DNA from: Clostridiales bacterium
Lineage (GTDB): Bacteria; Bacillota; Clostridia; Christensenellales; Borkfalkiaceae
DNA: 64,000 bases
Direction of reading: 5' to 3'
NCBI GenBank assembly: GCA_003538975.1
Contig: DPQQ01000010.1
Span: 28,466 to 92,465, forward strand
In this document: positions 19,801 to 28,202 of the stretch, in pieces
Numbering within the stretch: position 1 is the first letter of the stretch
Layout: each line of letters opens with the position of its first letter
Made by a program: the position numbers and the translations under genes
The notes under the pieces: model-generated
Databases searched by the model: none
What the model was told of the DNA's origin: nothing
The model's input: the letters and a program-made list of their open reading frames with translations, nothing else

Positions 19801-20357
19801 AAGCCGCCGATATTGATGCGGTTATAGATAAAAAAGGAGAGAGTTTGCGCCTGAACGGACTTTCCACCCCCGAAGAAGGCATAATCGCCCACAAAATTTT
19901 AGAGCATTACGACTTTAAAAACAATAAAGATTTAACGGCGGAGATCGGGAGGCAAAAAGCGGAAGGCGTTTTAACCGAAGACGAATTTGAAAAAATAAAT
20001 ACCGAAAGACTTAAAAAGACGCTTTCTCTGCCTATATTCGACGAGCTTAAAGATTACGAGCTTTACAGAGAGCAGTATTTTGTGACTTCGGTTCCCGCAA
20101 AGGACGTATTCGGGGACACCTGTTCTACCGAACCGGTGCTTTTGCAGGGGGTAATCGATCTTCTTGCCATAAAGGACGGCAAAGCGGTCATAGTAGATTA
20201 CAAATATTCGTTAAAGGGCGAAGAAAATCTTATAAAAACTTACAAAAAACAGCTTTCGCTCTATAAAGAAGCCGTCGAACGCTCCTTAAAAGTCAAGGTC
20301 GAAAGAACGGTTATAATAAGTCTTTTGTATTCAAAAGCGATAGATTGCCCGACGTGA
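16878..20357 (+). CDS. addA: ATP-dependent helicase/nuclease AddA subunit
   Basis: The motor subunit of AddAB, a UvrD-like superfamily 1 helicase with a C-terminal nuclease. Seen in the 1159 residues: Q-motif, then Walker A ASAGSGKT at 25-32, motif Ia with FTEKAAAEM, Walker B FVDEYQDVN, motif III GDVKQSIYGFRG, motif V MTSHKSKGLEFPVV, motif VI with EEARLFYVATTRAK, and the C-terminal nuclease core VIVDYKYS. All helicase motifs appear intact. Length is slightly below that of the Bacillus protein. It directly follows addB. The 166 bases after it hold only a short AACCGAACGGTT palindrome (20475-20486). Confidence 0.95.
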   Translation: MKIELKKEQYDAIYNHDGENLLVSASAGSGKTFVMITRMIRLITSGKLDVENMLAVTFTEKAAAEMKERLSAAILKKLEQGDCDAVKLKDELLSLQVADICTIDAFCSRLVKRYFFALGINRDFSIIEDSLKERLTEEALKNVLDKYYVSKDEKFLRFIDRFSEKRTDKPIRDLIVRLHYAAENEPDPKTYLSRTAFYYTDEGFRRLSDDLLAYIKADFDCSVAELLSSKEKLYEAGLCDYADYVDDAVNDIKDFSDEDDYFDFYGKEFAFPKIPTVRTEEGSDKDAVKEYFKKVKDGAAKRIKKSLSAVPERERAKKELSETKDDYEILSNLVSEFSEEFLKLKKEENAFDFCDIERFAYELLKTPEILSAVKSKYTNIFVDEYQDVNALQEEMFTLLSNDNAFTVGDVKQSIYGFRGCDPEFFSLKREKMFKLGQVIDLNHNFRSAEGVLSGVNTIFDASMREDNCGIDYKNTSRLVFGGTYPGGDGSAVLHIVNVPAKVKKPASEVYDIVADYYEDVKTDDDYTALEIKRIVESELKNKIFDPEIKDYRDVRLSDIAVLCRKKVGSTVAITKSLAENGIKVVSEIETSVCDFKEVKLLISLLNLADCFYQDAPLSVCMISGIGGFTVSDISEIRSRGAAIIRECEKTENGETNTDKIKPITFSDCFVAVMNSGKEDDKELSGRLKEFYDYIDNFRFIADFKGIRFAVNEVIREKGLNLAALTGGLGGEKLNKVERFLRESVAGGRELTIKEFLYKIKNSPDSFTSAETAGGAAITVMTSHKSKGLEFPVVIVVHAESKFNSADLRNTVLTEKKYGVGLKRYDDETRTCYDTVLRTAMKYAIKKRTAQEEARLFYVATTRAKNSLHIIAIEKERHTLGAAVTDVRRPLDFIPDGFETEIVDGETLISAKKNETKNVLIGKKDEAVCSLIERNLKFAYPHLSEVMLPFKTSVTANLKGDDTDNRSVVEDETLTEAADIDAVIDKKGESLRLNGLSTPEEGIIAHKILEHYDFKNNKDLTAEIGRQKAEGVLTEDEFEKINTERLKKTLSLPIFDELKDYELYREQYFVTSVPAKDVFGDTCSTEPVLLQGVIDLLAIKDGKAVIVDYKYSLKGEENLIKTYKKQLSLYKEAVERSLKVKVERTVIISLLYSKAIDCPT

Positions 20358-20523
20358 GCATGAATAAATAACGCCGTATTACGCCAAAAAAACGCAAAAA
20401 CAGTAAAACCGCCCGAAAAAGAGCATATTCGCCAAAAAAATTCAATATATAAATACAAAAAAGCCGTAAATTAAAACCGAACGGTTATAGAACGAAAATA
20501 ATTTATAGCCGTCGGGGGAGAAT

Positions 20524-20793
20524 ATGGAAATACTCATCGCGGTCGCCGCGGGTTCGATCTTTTCGTCGGCGATCTTTATACTCGCGGCTGTCTCAGACAG
20601 CGGCGCCGTAAACAAGACTATCGTTATCGTTTCGGAAATAACGGTAACGGCGTTTATAGCCCTGTTTCCGATAATTTTCAAAAAGTTCGAAGCCTTATCC
20701 TACGCCGTTTCGGTAGCGATAGCTCTTGCGGAAGCCGCCGTTTACGTTTTCGTCGCATTCAGGTTAAGACGGGAGACGGCAAAGGAAAGATAG
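20524..20793 (+). CDS. Small membrane protein, three predicted helices
   Basis: An 89-residue protein that is almost wholly hydrophobic: helices at about 2-22, 33-52 and 58-80, ending in a basic tail (RLRRETAKER). The ATG at 20524 follows a GGGGGAG site at ideal spacing, which argues that it is a real gene rather than a chance ORF. No family is recognised. It lies between addA and the glutamate-rich membrane protein but need not share a role with either. Possible roles such as a membrane stress or sporulation factor are speculation. Confidence 0.6.
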   Translation: MEILIAVAAGSIFSSAIFILAAVSDSGAVNKTIVIVSEITVTAFIALFPIIFKKFEALSYAVSVAIALAEAAVYVFVAFRLRRETAKER

Positions 20794-20993
20794 CCGAAGT
20801 TCGTTTTTTCAGCGATTATCAGGCGATTATCATGCGTTTCCGAGATAAAAAGAAGAGTGTGAAAAGCGTATTTCGACGGTATTTATAAGAAAATCCGGTA
20901 TATTTAGGCAACACCGTTATCGTTCAAAGCGGTACATTGCGGAAAAATTTTTAAAAAATTTCGCGAAAAATGCAAAAAAATGAAAAATTGCTG

Positions 20994-21022
20994 TTGACAA
21001 ACGCTATTTATAATGATAGAAT
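20994..21022 (+). promoter_or_regulatory. Strong sigma-A promoter for the glutamate-rich membrane protein
   Basis: Consensus TTGACA (20994-20999), a 17-base spacer and TAGAAT (21017-21022), 46 bases before the ATG. The rest of the 275-base gap is AT-rich without other signals. Confidence 0.8.
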
Positions 21023-21068
21023 AAAAGAAAAGTGAAGTATTCACATATTTTATGGGAGGGGTAACCTT

Positions 21069-22190
21069 ATGTTTTTCAAAGAAATTTGGGACAAAATCAT
21101 GTCGTTCGACGGCTACAGTCTGTCTGTCAGATTATTCAAGCTGATTTTCTGCGTTCTCATCGTAGTCGCTCTTTTCTGCATCTACGGTATCGAAAAGAAG
21201 AAGTTCAAATTCTTCACGAGAGCCACCAAAGAGGGCTATTTCAAGACGACCGTAATAAACAACGTAAAACCCGTTGAAAAGAAGGAACAAAAACCTGCGG
21301 AAGAAGTAAAAGAAGTCAAGACCGAAGAAGTCAAAGAACTTGCCGAACCCGCAAAAGAAGAACCCGCCGTTATCGAAAATGTCGAAGAACCCGAAGCGGA
21401 AGAAACTGTCGAAGAGCCCGCTCCCGAAACTACTGAAAAATCCGAAACAGTAGCGGAAGAAGCTACCGAAACGATAACCGAAGAAGTAGCCGAGGAACCT
21501 GAAACGGAAGAAGCTCACGCAGAAGAAACCGCAGAGAAGCAGGCCGAAGAAGTTACCGACGAAACGGCAGCCGAAGAAGCCGCTCCCGCAGAAGCTGTTG
21601 AAGAACAGGTCGAAGAAGCCGACGAGACCGCAGAAGAAGCTACCGAAGAACTCAATTCTTCCGAATGCGAAGAAGCTCCGGAAGCGGAAGTCGAAGTAAT
21701 CGCTCCCGAAACCGAAAGCGTTTCCGAACCGTACGAAAAGGAAGACGCATTCAACCTTAACGCAATTAAAAAGACAATCGACGAAAAGTACGAACTTTTG
21801 GACGAAAAGGATAAAAACTACTATAACGACATTCTTGCTTACGCCAACGAAAAGAAGGACGTAAAGAGAACGAAGAGCCTTGTTGCCGAAACCGTTATTT
21901 ACGGAAGAGACAGCATCATCAAAGTTCAGATCAAGCAGTCCAGAGTAGTATGCAGCTTCTCGATGCTCACCACCGAAACCAAGCAGAGATTTATAGACGA
22001 AAACATCAAACAGGTTCGTGAAAAACTTACGGTTGTAAGAATCACCGACGACGAAACGTTCGGTTTAGCTAAACACTGCGTAGATCTGGCTTACAGAATT
22101 TCGGAAGAAAACAAGGAAGCCAAACATCAGAAACAGCTCGAGAAACGCCGTGAAGCGAGAAGAGCCAAAAAAGAAGCCGAAGCGGAATAA
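21069..22190 (+). CDS. Membrane-anchored protein with Glu-rich linker and uncharacterised C-terminal domain
   Basis: A 373-residue protein of three parts. Residues ~1-48 hold one transmembrane helix (FKLIFCVLIVVALFCIYGI). Residues ~75-220 are a low-complexity linker of E, A, T, V and P in near-repeats (AEETAE, TEEVAEE). Residues ~228-345 form a compact domain with YYNDILAYANE, KRTKSLVAETVIYGRD and a strand pair VQIKQSRVVCSF, followed by a K/R/E-rich coiled tail. From memory of similar Clostridial proteins, the C-terminal part resembles an uncharacterised domain with a KSRxSxxxxSFxxGR pattern; this is inference. The strong promoter, GGGAGGGG ribosome site and private terminator suggest an abundant protein. 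It could tether something to the membrane; no enzyme motif is seen. Confidence 0.65.
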   Translation: MFFKEIWDKIMSFDGYSLSVRLFKLIFCVLIVVALFCIYGIEKKKFKFFTRATKEGYFKTTVINNVKPVEKKEQKPAEEVKEVKTEEVKELAEPAKEEPAVIENVEEPEAEETVEEPAPETTEKSETVAEEATETITEEVAEEPETEEAHAEETAEKQAEEVTDETAAEEAAPAEAVEEQVEEADETAEEATEELNSSECEEAPEAEVEVIAPETESVSEPYEKEDAFNLNAIKKTIDEKYELLDEKDKNYYNDILAYANEKKDVKRTKSLVAETVIYGRDSIIKVQIKQSRVVCSFSMLTTETKQRFIDENIKQVREKLTVVRITDDETFGLAKHCVDLAYRISEENKEAKHQKQLEKRREARRAKKEAEAE

Positions 22191-22217
22191 TATTCTGCCG
22201 GACGAATTTGATATTAT

Positions 22218-22249
22218 AAAAAGCAGAGCGTTGAGTTCTGCTTTTTGTA
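22218..22249 (+). terminator. Intrinsic terminator after the Glu-rich membrane protein
   Basis: A perfect 10-bp stem, AAAAAGCAGA (22218-22227) with TCTGCTTTTT (22237-22246), around a 9-base loop and ending in a T-run. Confidence 0.8.
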
Positions 22250-22275
22250 GTTAAGGGATTTTGTGACACAGGATT

Positions 22276-22304
22276 TTTACACAAACTAAGGGACACCTTA
22301 TCAT
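22276..22304 (+). promoter_or_regulatory. Promoter of the dehydrogenase gene
   Basis: TTTACA (22276-22281), a 17-base spacer and TATCAT (22299-22304), 73 bases before the ATG. Confidence 0.55.
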
Positions 22305-22377
22305 AACGAATCCGACAAACGGCATACAGGTATAAAAAAGTAAAAGTTTTTTCAGCAAAAAACATTCAGGAGAAAAA

Positions 22378-23640
22378 ATGAAAACAAAAGCCATAAGAAT
22401 ATACGGCAAAGGCGATCTGAGACTCGAAGAATTCGATCTTCCCGCAATCACCGATAACGAAGTTCTGATAAAGGTAATAACGGACAGCCTTTGCATGAGT
22501 ACGTACAAGGCTCAGCTTCTCGGGGCGGACCATGCGAGAGTTCCCGACGACGTTGCGGAAAACCCAACGATGATAGGACACGAAATGTGCGGCATCGTCG
22601 AACAGGTCGGTAAAAACTATGCGGATAAGTATTATAAGGGCGAAAAGATAGTTCTTCAGCCGGCGCTTCCGCACGGCGAAATGAACACCGTCGGCTATGC
22701 GAGAAGATATTGCGGCGGCGACGCTACTTATGCGATCGTTCCCGAAGATTATATGGCTAACGGCTGCCTTTTAAAGTACGACGGAAACGACTATTTTTCG
22801 GGTTCGCTCGCCGAACCGTACAGCTGCGTGATAGGCGGCTTCCATGTAAATTATCATTCGAATTTTACCAATCACACCCACGTTATGGGTATTAAAAAGG
22901 GCGGCAACTGCGCGCTTCTCGCGGGCGTAGGTCCCATGGGACTCGGCGCGATAGACTACGCGCTTAACGCAGACGTCCGTCCGGCGGTTCTCACCGTAAC
23001 CGACATAAACGAAGAACGCCTTAAACGCGCCGAAGCTATTTTTTCGGCAGAATACGCGGCGGAAAGGGGAGTAAAGCTCGTCTATCTCAATACTTCGGGC
23101 GGCGATCCCGTCGGAGATATATTGAGTGTAACCGGCGGAAAGGGGTACGACGACGTATTCGTTTATGCGCCCGTAAAAGCCGTTATCGAACAAGCCGACG
23201 ATATTCTCGGCTTTGACGGATGTATAAACTTTTTCGCAGGTCCCACCAACAAAAACTTAAAGGCGGAATTCAATTTTTACGACGTTCACTATAACTTTTC
23301 GCACGTGGCGGGCAATGCCGGCGGCACCGCAGCCGATACCGAAGAAGCTTTGAAGATGATGAGCGAAGGAAGACTCGAACCCGCCGTTATGGTAACGCAC
23401 GTAGGCGGTCTCGATTCGGCGGCGCAGGCTACTATCGACCTCGCTTCTCATCCCGCAGGCAAAAAAGTTTGCTATACGCACGTTTCTATGCCGATGACAG
23501 CTCTTGCGGATTTCGAAGAATTAGGAAAAACGGACGAATTCTATAAGACCTTGGACGAACTTTGCAAAAAGCACAAAGGTCTCTGGAACGCCGAAGCCGA
23601 AGAATATCTTCTCACTCACGGCAAAAAAATAAGCGAATAA
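22378..23640 (+). CDS. Zinc-dependent medium-chain dehydrogenase, L-sorbose-1-phosphate reductase-like
   Basis: A 420-residue zinc-type alcohol dehydrogenase. C39 in the start of the catalytic domain and the GHE motif (H68, E69) are the expected catalytic-zinc ligands; the nucleotide-binding turn reads LAGVGPMGLGAIDYAL. The N-terminal pattern (SLCMSTYKA, RVPDDVAENP, IGHEMCG) matches what I know of SorE, which reduces L-sorbose 1-phosphate to glucitol 6-phosphate. SorE usually sits in a PTS operon; here there is no PTS or sugar kinase, so the real substrate is unknown. The structural-zinc four-cysteine lobe is absent, as in SorE-like members. AGGAG precedes the ATG, and promoter and terminator enclose it as one unit. 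Confidence 0.75.
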   Translation: MKTKAIRIYGKGDLRLEEFDLPAITDNEVLIKVITDSLCMSTYKAQLLGADHARVPDDVAENPTMIGHEMCGIVEQVGKNYADKYYKGEKIVLQPALPHGEMNTVGYARRYCGGDATYAIVPEDYMANGCLLKYDGNDYFSGSLAEPYSCVIGGFHVNYHSNFTNHTHVMGIKKGGNCALLAGVGPMGLGAIDYALNADVRPAVLTVTDINEERLKRAEAIFSAEYAAERGVKLVYLNTSGGDPVGDILSVTGGKGYDDVFVYAPVKAVIEQADDILGFDGCINFFAGPTNKNLKAEFNFYDVHYNFSHVAGNAGGTAADTEEALKMMSEGRLEPAVMVTHVGGLDSAAQATIDLASHPAGKKVCYTHVSMPMTALADFEELGKTDEFYKTLDELCKKHKGLWNAEAEEYLLTHGKKISE

Positions 23641-23732
23641 CGATCGGATTATGAATTAAGAATTAAGCAGTTAAAAAGTTTTAATTCAGTACATTTAAGC
23701 TTATAAATTCGTCTTAAATAAAAAAACACATT

Positions 23733-23763
23733 AAAACGTCTCTTACCCGGGACGTTTTTTATT
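23733..23763 (+). terminator. Intrinsic terminator of the dehydrogenase gene
   Basis: AAAACGTCTC (23733-23742) pairs with GGGACGTTTT (23749-23758) with one G-U pair, followed by more T residues. Confidence 0.75.
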
Positions 23764-23876
23764 ACATAAAAATTATAAAAATAAAGACAATATTAAAAAA
23801 GGTATCGGAATTTACGTCTGTCGGAACTTGTATAACGGCGTTTCGGCGGTAAAGTATGGACGGCTACGGGTAATTT

Positions 23877-24860
23877 ATGGATAAAACGCTTGATAAAAAA
23901 GAATATAACGCGGCGCCTGAAAGCGGAAAAACGGCGGCGATAAATAACAAAAAGCCTACGGCGGTAAAAAGAGCGGCTTTTACGCTTGCGCTTTCTATTG
24001 CGGTATTTTGCGGAATAGGCTTTATAAATACTATAAGACCGACCGACATAAAAACAGCGGAAGCGTATTCGCAACCGTTTTACGGAATAAATCCCGTCGA
24101 ACTAAAACTGATAGGAAAGTTCACCACTTCTTTTTCAAGCTCGGGCGAAAACAGACGGTACAACATAGCTCTCGCGGCTGAAAGGATAAACGGCGTTTTT
24201 ATAGAGAGCGGCGAAGCGTTTTCTTTCAACAAAGCGGTGGGCGAACGCACCGAAAAGAACGGCTTTAAAAACGCAAAAATCATCGAAGCGGGTAAGTTTA
24301 CCGAAGGTATAGGCGGCGGAGTCTGTCAGGTTTCGACAACAGTTTACAACGCCGCCGTAAATGCGGGACTTAAGATAAAAGAATATCATCCGCACTCGCT
24401 TGCGGTATCTTACGTCAAGCCGTCGTTCGACGCAATGGTTTCGTACGGGTATGCCGATCTGAAAATAGTAAATCCTACCAAAAATCCCTTTTATATAAAG
24501 GCTTACGTGAAAAATTCGAGCGTTACCGTAGAGTTTTACGGCGAAAATTCGGGTTACACCTATAAAAGAGTGTCAGTCGTTACCGAAACGGTCGCGCCGC
24601 CCGAAGAAGAGATTAAAGAAGACGACGGAACTTACGGTTTAAAAAGCGGCGAAGAAAAGGTGATAAGTTACCCGAAGCCCGGCGTTAAGTCCGAAGCGTA
24701 CCTTTACAAATACAAAGGTAACAAACTCGTCTCGAAAACTCTTTTACGCAAGGATTTTTATAAACCCGTCCGCAAAACAATTATAATCGGTAAGCCCGCC
24801 GCCTCCGGAAACGAAACTCCTTTATCTACCGCGCTACCGCGGAAGAACAAATATAATTAA
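23877..24860 (+). CDS. VanW family protein with C-terminal G5 domain
   Basis: A 327-residue envelope protein. A basic N-terminus and one transmembrane helix (AAFTLALSIAVFCGIGF, about 34-52) anchor it. The VanW domain follows, with its hallmark stretches EAFSFNKAVG, GGGVCQVSTTVYNAA and EYHPHS, which are conserved across the family. The last ~75 residues have the beta-rich pattern of a G5 domain (around residues 240-310), thought to bind N-acetylglucosamine-containing polymers. VanW has no settled activity; the name comes from some vancomycin gene clusters, and no resistance genes are nearby. The ribosome site before the ATG is poor. A terminator follows. Confidence 0.82.
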   Translation: MDKTLDKKEYNAAPESGKTAAINNKKPTAVKRAAFTLALSIAVFCGIGFINTIRPTDIKTAEAYSQPFYGINPVELKLIGKFTTSFSSSGENRRYNIALAAERINGVFIESGEAFSFNKAVGERTEKNGFKNAKIIEAGKFTEGIGGGVCQVSTTVYNAAVNAGLKIKEYHPHSLAVSYVKPSFDAMVSYGYADLKIVNPTKNPFYIKAYVKNSSVTVEFYGENSGYTYKRVSVVTETVAPPEEEIKEDDGTYGLKSGEEKVISYPKPGVKSEAYLYKYKGNKLVSKTLLRKDFYKPVRKTIIIGKPAASGNETPLSTALPRKNKYN

Positions 24861-24962
24861 GCGATCCGACCGATACTTGAGATAACACACCGAAAAATAC
24901 ATTTTACAGTCAAAAATTCAGAAATCTAACCCTTAACTTACGGTATTACCCGTAATAAGCCC

Positions 24963-25008
24963 GTCAAGCCGACTAAAAATAAAAAACGGCTTGACTTTTA
25001 TTTTTTTG
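24963..25008 (+). terminator. Intrinsic terminator of vanW-like gene, overlapping next promoter
   Basis: A perfect 9-bp stem, GTCAAGCCG (24963-24971) and CGGCTTGAC (24987-24995), followed by a long T-rich run. The 3' arm contains the TTGAC of the downstream promoter. Confidence 0.8.
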
Positions 25009-25019
25009 TTTTTTAATAT
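24991..25019 (+). promoter_or_regulatory. Promoter of the Gfo/Idh/MocA gene, -35 inside the upstream terminator
   Basis: TTGACT (24991-24996), a 17-base spacer and TAATAT (25014-25019), 70 bases before the ATG. The spacer is the terminator's T-run. Confidence 0.55.
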
Positions 25020-25088
25020 TAACTTGAAGAACGTTCGGTTTATTAAAAGGCGGACGGAATTTTAAGTTTAAACAAAAAGGGAAATAAA

Positions 25089-26333
25089 ATGAGTAAAATT
25101 TTAACGGTTGCGGCGATAGGTCTCGGCGGAAGAGGATGGAATTATACGAGCGTAATGAAGGCGGAAAAAGACAAATTCAAAGTAGTCGCAGGCTGCGATC
25201 TTATAAAAGAAAAGCGTGAAAATTTCCGTAAAAACTTCGGGCTGACAAACTTCGACGTATTTGAGTCGGAAGACGAATTTTTCAAAAAAAGACGGGCGGA
25301 CGTTCTTATCGTAGCGACGCAGGACGGCGACCACGTGAGACACGCGATAAAAGGTCTCGGACTCGGCTACGACATTCTGTGCGAAAAGCCTATATCCAAT
25401 AATTTGGAAGATTGCTTCAGACTTTTAGAGGCGCAAAAAAAGTACGGCAAAAAGATTATGGTCTGCCACGTTCTGAGATACGCGCCGGCATTCAGAAAAG
25501 CAAAAGAAATTCTTGACGCCGGTTTGATCGGCGAACTTATAACGATAGACGATATCGAACAGGTACAGTATCTTCATCAGGCGCACAGCTTCGTAAGGGG
25601 TAACTGGCGTAAAAAAGAAGAAACTTCGCCTATGATTTTGCAAAAATGCTGTCACGATCTCGATCTTTTGCAGTGGTTCGCAAATTCGGGTTGCGAAGAA
25701 ATTTCTTCTTTAGGCGATCTCAGATTTTTTATCCCGAAAAACCGTCCCGAAGGATCTGCGGAAAGATGTATGGACTGCAAATATGTTCATACGTGCGAAT
25801 ACAGCGCGTACGAAGCGTATATAACAAAAAAGTTCTGGGGAAGATTCGCCGTCCTTAACGGACTTGACGATACCGACGAAAACGTGATAGAATGTTTAAA
25901 AACAGGACCTTACGGAAGATGCGTTTTCTGCTCGGATAACGACGTCGTCGATAACGAAATCGTTATGATGCGGTTTAATAACAAGATCACGGCGAATTTA
26001 AGAATGACGGCTTTCACCGCAAATGGCGGAAGAATACTTCACTTTTACGGCAGCCGGGGCGAACTCGAACTTAACGAAGAAGAAGGCGCGCTGAAACTTA
26101 AAAGATTCGGCTCGGAACCCGAAATAATACCTATTTCGTCGCTTACCGACGCGCAGTCGGGGCACGGCGGCGGTGATACCGGTACGGTAAACGCATTTTA
26201 CGACTACGTTACGGGAAGCTCCGACGGCGAAACCGTTTTAGAAAAGTCTATCGAAAGTCATCTTATGGCGTTCGCCGCGGAAGAATCGAGATTACGCGGC
26301 GGCGAAATGCTTAAAATAGACCATAAAAAATAA
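25089..26333 (+). CDS. Gfo/Idh/MocA family oxidoreductase
   Basis: A 414-residue NAD(P)-dependent oxidoreductase acting on a sugar, inositol or a related polyol. The Rossmann motif is GLGGRG near residue 12 and the family EKP motif is at 99-101. The segment ILQKCCHDLDLLQWF provides the usual catalytic histidine region. A cysteine-rich insert follows (CMDCKYVHTCEYSA, then YGRCVFCSDNDVVD), known in a subgroup of Gfo/Idh/MocA proteins common in gut Firmicutes; it may bind a metal. AAGGGA precedes the ATG. An ABC exporter gene follows 39 bases after the stop, so they are probably co-transcribed. The substrate is not known. Confidence 0.88.
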   Translation: MSKILTVAAIGLGGRGWNYTSVMKAEKDKFKVVAGCDLIKEKRENFRKNFGLTNFDVFESEDEFFKKRRADVLIVATQDGDHVRHAIKGLGLGYDILCEKPISNNLEDCFRLLEAQKKYGKKIMVCHVLRYAPAFRKAKEILDAGLIGELITIDDIEQVQYLHQAHSFVRGNWRKKEETSPMILQKCCHDLDLLQWFANSGCEEISSLGDLRFFIPKNRPEGSAERCMDCKYVHTCEYSAYEAYITKKFWGRFAVLNGLDDTDENVIECLKTGPYGRCVFCSDNDVVDNEIVMMRFNNKITANLRMTAFTANGGRILHFYGSRGELELNEEEGALKLKRFGSEPEIIPISSLTDAQSGHGGGDTGTVNAFYDYVTGSSDGETVLEKSIESHLMAFAAEESRLRGGEMLKIDHKK

Positions 26334-26372
26334 TTCCGCAGTCTTGTTTTAATAAAAAATAAAGGCGGCATC

Positions 26373-28097
26373 ATGCTCAAAAGATTTATACATTATTATA
26401 AACCGCACAAAAAGCTTTTTATCACGGACATGCTGGCGTCGCTTCTCGTGGCGGCGATAGGCGTGGCGTACCCTATAATAACGCGTACGATGATAAAAAC
26501 TCTCGGGGCGGAAGATTTTACGGTAAAATTTATTCTGATCTTCGGCGGAACGCTGTTGGGTTTGTACGTTTTAAGGATGCTTCTCAATTACTTCATACAG
26601 TATTACGGGCATTATATGGGCGTGCAGATGCAGGCGGAAATGCGGACGGACTTATTTAAGAAGCTTGAAAAACTCCCGTATTCTTTTTACGACAATAACG
26701 AAACGGGCAAGATAATGACGAGAATAACTTCCGACCTTTTCGAAGTATCCGAACTCGCTCACCACGGGCCCGAAAATCTTATTATTTCTTCGATAACGGT
26801 TATAGGCGCGTTCGTATATCTTTGCACGATAAACTGGAAGCTCACTTTAATAATATTTTTATGCGCTCCGCTTATACTTTTACTCTCGTTTTTCACCCGT
26901 AAAAAGATGAAAAAGGCTTTCAAAAAAAGAAGAGAGTCTAACGCCGTTATAAACGCCGCGGTCGAATCGAGCATTTCCGGCGTAAGGGTTACAAAAGCCT
27001 TCAACAACGCAAAGGTCGAAGAAGAAAAGTTCGAAGTCGGCAACGAGCAGTTCAAAAAAGCGAGTAAAGAAGCCTATAAGGCGATGGCGGAATTCCATTC
27101 GGCGAACTCTTTCGTAAGCGACGTATTCAACGTTATAATTTTAATCGCCGGCGGAATTTTTTTGTACTTTCAGTCGATAGACGTTGCGGACTATACGGCG
27201 TTTATGGTTTCGATAAGTCTGCTTATAACTCCGTTCATGACGCTAATAAACTTTACCGAACAGTTCCAGAACGGCGTTTCGGGCTTTGAAAGATTTATCG
27301 AAATAATGGACGAACCTGTCGAAGAAGACAAAAAAGACGCATACCCCTTGGAAAACGTGAAGGGCGGCATAGAATTCAAAAACGTAACCTATTCATATGA
27401 AGGCGGAAAAGAAGTTCTCGATAATATAAGCTTTAAAATAGCTCCCGGCGAGACTTTCGCTCTGGTCGGACCTTCCGGAGGCGGCAAAACGACGGTGTGC
27501 CACCTTATCCCGAGATTTTACAACATAAATCAGGGCGAAATTTTAATAGACGGCAACAACGTCGCCGACGTTACGATGGAATCTTTAAGAGATAAAATCG
27601 GTATAGTTCAGCAGGATATTTATCTTTTCAACGCTTCCGTTAAAGAAAATATATTGTACGGCAGACCGACCGCCACCGACGAAGAGGTTGTAAACGCCGC
27701 AAAGCGCGCCAACATACACGACTATATTCTGACTTTACCCGAAGGCTACGATACCGTCATAGGGGAAAGGAGCGTAAGACTTTCGGGCGGACAAAAGCAG
27801 AGGCTTTCAATCGCGAGAGTGTTCTTAAAAGATCCGCCGATACTTATTCTCGACGAAGCGACTTCCGCTCTCGACAACGTAACGGAAACGCTTATACAAA
27901 AAGCTCTCGACGATTTGTCCGAAGGAAGAACTACCATAGTGGTCGCTCACAGACTTTCGACGATTAAAAACGCGGACGAAATAGCCGTCGTTTCGGACGG
28001 GAAAATAGTCGAACAGGGAACGCACGACGAACTCGTGAAAAAGGGCGGCGAGTATTATAAACTTTACGCCGCGCAGAAAAACAAATACGATTTATAA
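26373..28097 (+). CDS. ABC transporter, fused permease and ATP-binding protein (exporter type)
   Basis: A 574-residue half-transporter: six transmembrane helices over residues ~1-310 (ABC_membrane fold), then one nucleotide-binding domain. The ATPase motifs are Walker A GPSGGGKTT, the signature LSGGQ, Walker B ILILDEATSALD and the H-loop in VVAHRLST. This is the MsbA/LmrA-like architecture that works as a homodimer or with a partner; only one copy is here, so a homodimer is the simpler reading. Such exporters move lipids, peptides or drugs; the substrate cannot be told. AAAGGCGG serves as ribosome site. The coupling to the oxidoreductase upstream is positional only. Confidence 0.9.
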   Translation: MLKRFIHYYKPHKKLFITDMLASLLVAAIGVAYPIITRTMIKTLGAEDFTVKFILIFGGTLLGLYVLRMLLNYFIQYYGHYMGVQMQAEMRTDLFKKLEKLPYSFYDNNETGKIMTRITSDLFEVSELAHHGPENLIISSITVIGAFVYLCTINWKLTLIIFLCAPLILLLSFFTRKKMKKAFKKRRESNAVINAAVESSISGVRVTKAFNNAKVEEEKFEVGNEQFKKASKEAYKAMAEFHSANSFVSDVFNVIILIAGGIFLYFQSIDVADYTAFMVSISLLITPFMTLINFTEQFQNGVSGFERFIEIMDEPVEEDKKDAYPLENVKGGIEFKNVTYSYEGGKEVLDNISFKIAPGETFALVGPSGGGKTTVCHLIPRFYNINQGEILIDGNNVADVTMESLRDKIGIVQQDIYLFNASVKENILYGRPTATDEEVVNAAKRANIHDYILTLPEGYDTVIGERSVRLSGGQKQRLSIARVFLKDPPILILDEATSALDNVTETLIQKALDDLSEGRTTIVVAHRLSTIKNADEIAVVSDGKIVEQGTHDELVKKGGEYYKLYAAQKNKYDL

Positions 28098-28167
28098 ACG
28101 CCGCCGGCTTATAATGCGGAACGTTTATAAATTTATAAAAGATATATTAAACTTAAATAAATCATAC

Positions 28168-28202
28168 AAAAAAAGGTTTGCGGAACATCCGCAAACCTTT
28201 TT
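28168..28202. terminator. Bidirectional intrinsic terminator, ABC exporter and GNAT gene
   Basis: GGTTTGCGGA (28175-28184) pairs perfectly with TCCGCAAACC (28188-28197) around a 3-base loop. An A-run on the left and T-run on the right make it usable from both strands. Confidence 0.85.
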
